Assembly (NCBI GenBank): GCA_020844525.1
Contig: JAJGAH010000114.1
Location: 1 to 7,464 of the forward strand
DNA from: Eubacterium sp.
Lineage (GTDB): Bacteria; Bacillota; Clostridia; Lachnospirales; Lachnospiraceae
Length of the DNA: 7,464 nt
Direction of reading: 5' to 3'
Position numbers and translations under genes: made by a program. How positions within the stretch are numbered: the stretch's first letter is position 1; every line of letters begins with the position of its first letter. Positions 5,789 through 7,464 of the stretch are shown in pieces. Under the pieces are notes generated by a model. That model worked only from the letters and a program-made list of their open reading frames with translations. It did not search any database and was not told the DNA's origin.

Positions 5789-7072
5789 ATGAAAAAAGAC
5801 AGAGATATAAGGGAGTGGTACCGGCTGGACAATGCAGCCAAGCTGATCCCTTCAACAATGAATGGCGCTGATACCAGGGTTTTCCGGCTGGTCTGCGAGC
5901 TGAAGGAGGAAGTGGACCCTGAGGTACTGCAGCAGGCACTTGAGGAGACCCTGCAGGAATTTCCTTATATGAACTGCTGTCTCCGCAAGGGTATCTTCTG
6001 GTACTATATGGATGAGCTTCCGGGATGTGAGGAGGTGCGGCCGGAGAATATTCCTGCTCTGCGGGCACTGTACATTCCCGGAAAGAAGAATTTTCTGTAC
6101 AGAGTCAGCTATTTCCACAAAAGAATCAATGTGGAGATTTTTCATGTGCTGTCTGATGGTACCGGCGGTTATATGTTTATACAATCTCTGGTGGCTGCTT
6201 ATCTTGTACGAAAACATCAGCTGGACAGAAGCCTGATCCGGATTGATCAGGCTTCTGTCACGGAGAAACAGACTGATGCATTCAGCAAATATTATGAGAA
6301 GAAGGAGTGCAGGAAGAGAAATTACCTCAAGGAGATGTTTCCGGTCAAGGCATATCAGATCCGGGGCATACAGGACCCTAATCTGGAGGAACATCTGCTG
6401 GAGGGCACGGTATCTGTGCAGGATGTGATGAAGGTGGCACATGCGCATCAGGCAACAGTAGGCATTCTGGTGACGTCTCTGTGGATTGAGGCGATCATCA
6501 GGGAAATGAAGCGGTCCGAATATAACAGACCTGTCGTAGTGAGCGTGCCGGTTAATCTGCGCCAGTTTTTTCCATCTGAGACAAGCCGCAATTTTTTTGG
6601 CGTCATTCAGGTTACCTATTATGCGAAAGATTATGACGGTACTCTGCAAAGCATCATTGACCCTGTGCGCAGGGAGTTTGACAGGCAGCTGACGGAAGAA
6701 AATGTCAGGAAGACCATGAATTCCTATTCTGCCCTGGAACACAATCTGGCAGTGCGTGTGATTCCGCTTTTCTTTAAGAATATTGCGCTGCAGGGCATTG
6801 CGTTCCGGATGAACACCGGGGTTACGACATCTGTTTCGAATGTGGGCAGGGTAAAGCTTCCGGATGAACTGACCGGCTATATTGAAAAATTCGCCAGCTT
6901 CATGTCCTGCAAGACGATTTTTTTATGTATCAGCTCGTTCGGTGATCATATGGTTTTTGGCATTGTCTCCTGCTTCGAACGGCATCCTGTTTCCATGCAT
7001 TTCTTTCGGAGACTTGTACAGCTTGGGGTGCCTGTAGAGATCGCCAGTAATGATTGTGATGAGGGGGTGTAA
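5789..7072 (+). CDS. AATase-like acyltransferase of the condensation-domain superfamily
   Basis: The 427-residue product has the two-lobed layout of CoA-dependent acyltransferases related to alcohol acetyltransferases, PapA-type enzymes and NRPS condensation domains. The N-terminal segment WYRLDNAAKLIPS resembles the opening of this family. The catalytic HxxxDG motif is HVLSDGTGG with His119, Asp123 and Gly124, on the usual strand after YRVSYFHKRINVEIF. The second lobe carries VPVNLRQFFPS and the structural motif TSVSNVGRVKLP (SNVGR at 350-354). No signal peptide or membrane helix is evident, so it probably acts in the cytoplasm or at the inner membrane face. AGGGGA at 5777-5782 lies six bases before the start. 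The stop is three bases before the zinc-ribbon membrane gene, so the two are almost certainly cotranslated. The acyl donor and acceptor cannot be read from sequence; the alcohol acetyltransferase label is by family only. Confidence 0.85.
   Translation: MKKDRDIREWYRLDNAAKLIPSTMNGADTRVFRLVCELKEEVDPEVLQQALEETLQEFPYMNCCLRKGIFWYYMDELPGCEEVRPENIPALRALYIPGKKNFLYRVSYFHKRINVEIFHVLSDGTGGYMFIQSLVAAYLVRKHQLDRSLIRIDQASVTEKQTDAFSKYYEKKECRKRNYLKEMFPVKAYQIRGIQDPNLEEHLLEGTVSVQDVMKVAHAHQATVGILVTSLWIEAIIREMKRSEYNRPVVVSVPVNLRQFFPSETSRNFFGVIQVTYYAKDYDGTLQSIIDPVRREFDRQLTEENVRKTMNSYSALEHNLAVRVIPLFFKNIALQGIAFRMNTGVTTSVSNVGRVKLPDELTGYIEKFASFMSCKTIFLCISSFGDHMVFGIVSCFERHPVSMHFFRRLVQLGVPVEIASNDCDEGV
6224..6259. repeat. 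Perfect 15-bp inverted repeat with 6-nt loop inside the acyltransferase gene
   Basis: GACAGAAGCCTGATC (6224-6238) and its exact reverse complement (6245-6259) flank the loop CGGATT. The arms and loop are all whole codons: the 36 bases encode residues 146-157, DRSLIRIDQASV. The element lies between the HxxxDG strand region and a charged stretch, probably a surface loop. No T run follows. Confidence 0.9.
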
Positions 7073-7075
7073 ACC

Positions 7076-7464
7076 ATGCAGCAGTGCAACAGGTGTCAGA
7101 TCAGAATTCGGGGCAGCAAGCGGGTCTGTCCTCTTTGTGGAGGCGCACTGTCCGGCACACCTGAGGACCCGGCGTTTCCGGCGCTTCCGCGAAGAAAATT
7201 CAGCCGCATGAGCGCAGTAAAGCTTGCTGCGTTTCTGCTGATCGCTTTTCTGATTACAGATGCGCTGATCATTTATCTGCTAAATGGGGTTCCGTCCTGG
7301 ATGCCGCTCGCCGTTTTCAGTGCGGCTGTCGGGTTTGTGGACATCTGTATTCTGGCCTATTTCCGCAACAATATTCTTAAGAATATGCAGTTTCAGGTTG
7401 TGGTCGGGATTGTGCTGAGTATTGTGATAGATTACAGTACCGGGTGGTACAGATGGTCCATTCA
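7076..7464 (+). CDS. Zinc-ribbon multi-pass membrane protein (3' end missing; DUF6320-like)
   Basis: The frame runs to the end of the window with 129 codons visible. An N-terminal zinc ribbon has Cys4 and Cys7 (CNRC) and Cys18 and Cys21 (CPLCGG). A Pro-rich basic linker (about 28-45) precedes three hydrophobic segments at about 48-69, 77-96 and 105-120, with more probably beyond the edge. GAGGGGG at 7061-7067, inside the end of the preceding gene, is the ribosome binding site, eight bases before ATG. From memory, a membrane protein of this layout (DUF6320 in current naming) commonly follows AATase-like acyltransferases in Lachnospiraceae; I cannot confirm the family assignment here. The ribbon presumably stays cytoplasmic. 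The function is unknown; a partner or anchor for the acyltransferase is a reasonable guess from the 3-base spacing. Confidence 0.8.
   Translation, partial: MQQCNRCQIRIRGSKRVCPLCGGALSGTPEDPAFPALPRRKFSRMSAVKLAAFLLIAFLITDALIIYLLNGVPSWMPLAVFSAAVGFVDICILAYFRNNILKNMQFQVVVGIVLSIVIDYSTGWYRWSI
7371..7386. repeat. Perfect 16-bp palindrome without a loop
   Basis: ATATTCTTAAGAATAT equals its own reverse complement. It lies inside the zinc-ribbon membrane gene and encodes part of NNILKNM. A palindrome of this length is only mildly unexpected in a window of this size. Confidence 0.6.

Noticed and set aside
5635..5871. Possible small + strand gene in the spacer before the acyltransferase
   Set aside because: It needs a TTG start, has no good Shine-Dalgarno sequence, spans the likely promoter and overlaps the acyltransferase start.
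5852..6742. Long open frame on the minus strand (about 296 codons) opposite the acyltransferase gene
   Set aside because: The + strand frame has clear family motifs and a ribosome binding site. The antisense product is rich in His, Leu, Ile and Arg with no recognisable motif, typical of a shadow frame.

Overview
The window reads as a chromosomal segment from an anaerobic, moderate-GC member of the Bacillota, most likely Lachnospiraceae or a close clostridial relative. This rests on strong AGGAG-type ribosome binding sites, an argJ-B-D arginine cluster, a ComEA-type protein with an N-terminal SLBB-like domain, and an AATase-like acyltransferase paired with a zinc-ribbon membrane protein (a pairing I recall from Lachnospiraceae). 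Taxonomy is an inference from gene content; there is no rRNA or other marker. All convincing genes lie on the + strand.

Region 1 (1-3174) is arginine biosynthesis by the cyclic acetyl-transfer route. It holds the 3' part of argJ (ornithine acetyltransferase), argB (acetylglutamate kinase, with the N-terminal extension typical of arginine-inhibited enzymes) and argD (acetylornithine aminotransferase), whose start overlaps the end of argB. Together they phosphorylate acetylglutamate and carry out the transamination and deacetylation steps that yield ornithine. The reductase ArgC and the start of argJ would lie upstream. A degenerate 25-bp tandem repeat starts in the last codons of argJ and fills much of the argJ-argB gap.

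Region 2 (3175-5525) begins with a good sigma-A-like promoter. It holds a ComEA-like lipoprotein (SLBB-like plus helix-hairpin-helix), an OmpR/PhoB-type response regulator without an adjacent kinase, and a Ser-rich single-pass membrane protein ending in a W-x-DESGN-x-Y repeat. Short gaps (53 and 72 nt) suggest one transcript. The comEA-like gene contains a perfect 18-bp inverted repeat with a 7-nt loop inside its linker-coding region.

Region 3 (5526-7464) is a 263-nt spacer with a probable promoter, then a condensation-domain-like acyltransferase with an HxxxDG motif, followed 3 nt later by a zinc-ribbon multi-pass membrane protein cut by the window end. The acyltransferase gene carries a perfect 15-bp inverted repeat with a 6-nt loop, exactly in codon phase.

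I see no mobile element, CRISPR array, tRNA or rRNA, and no defence or secretion system. The most unusual signals are the two long, perfect hairpins inside coding sequence and the uncharacterised envelope-related genes around them.
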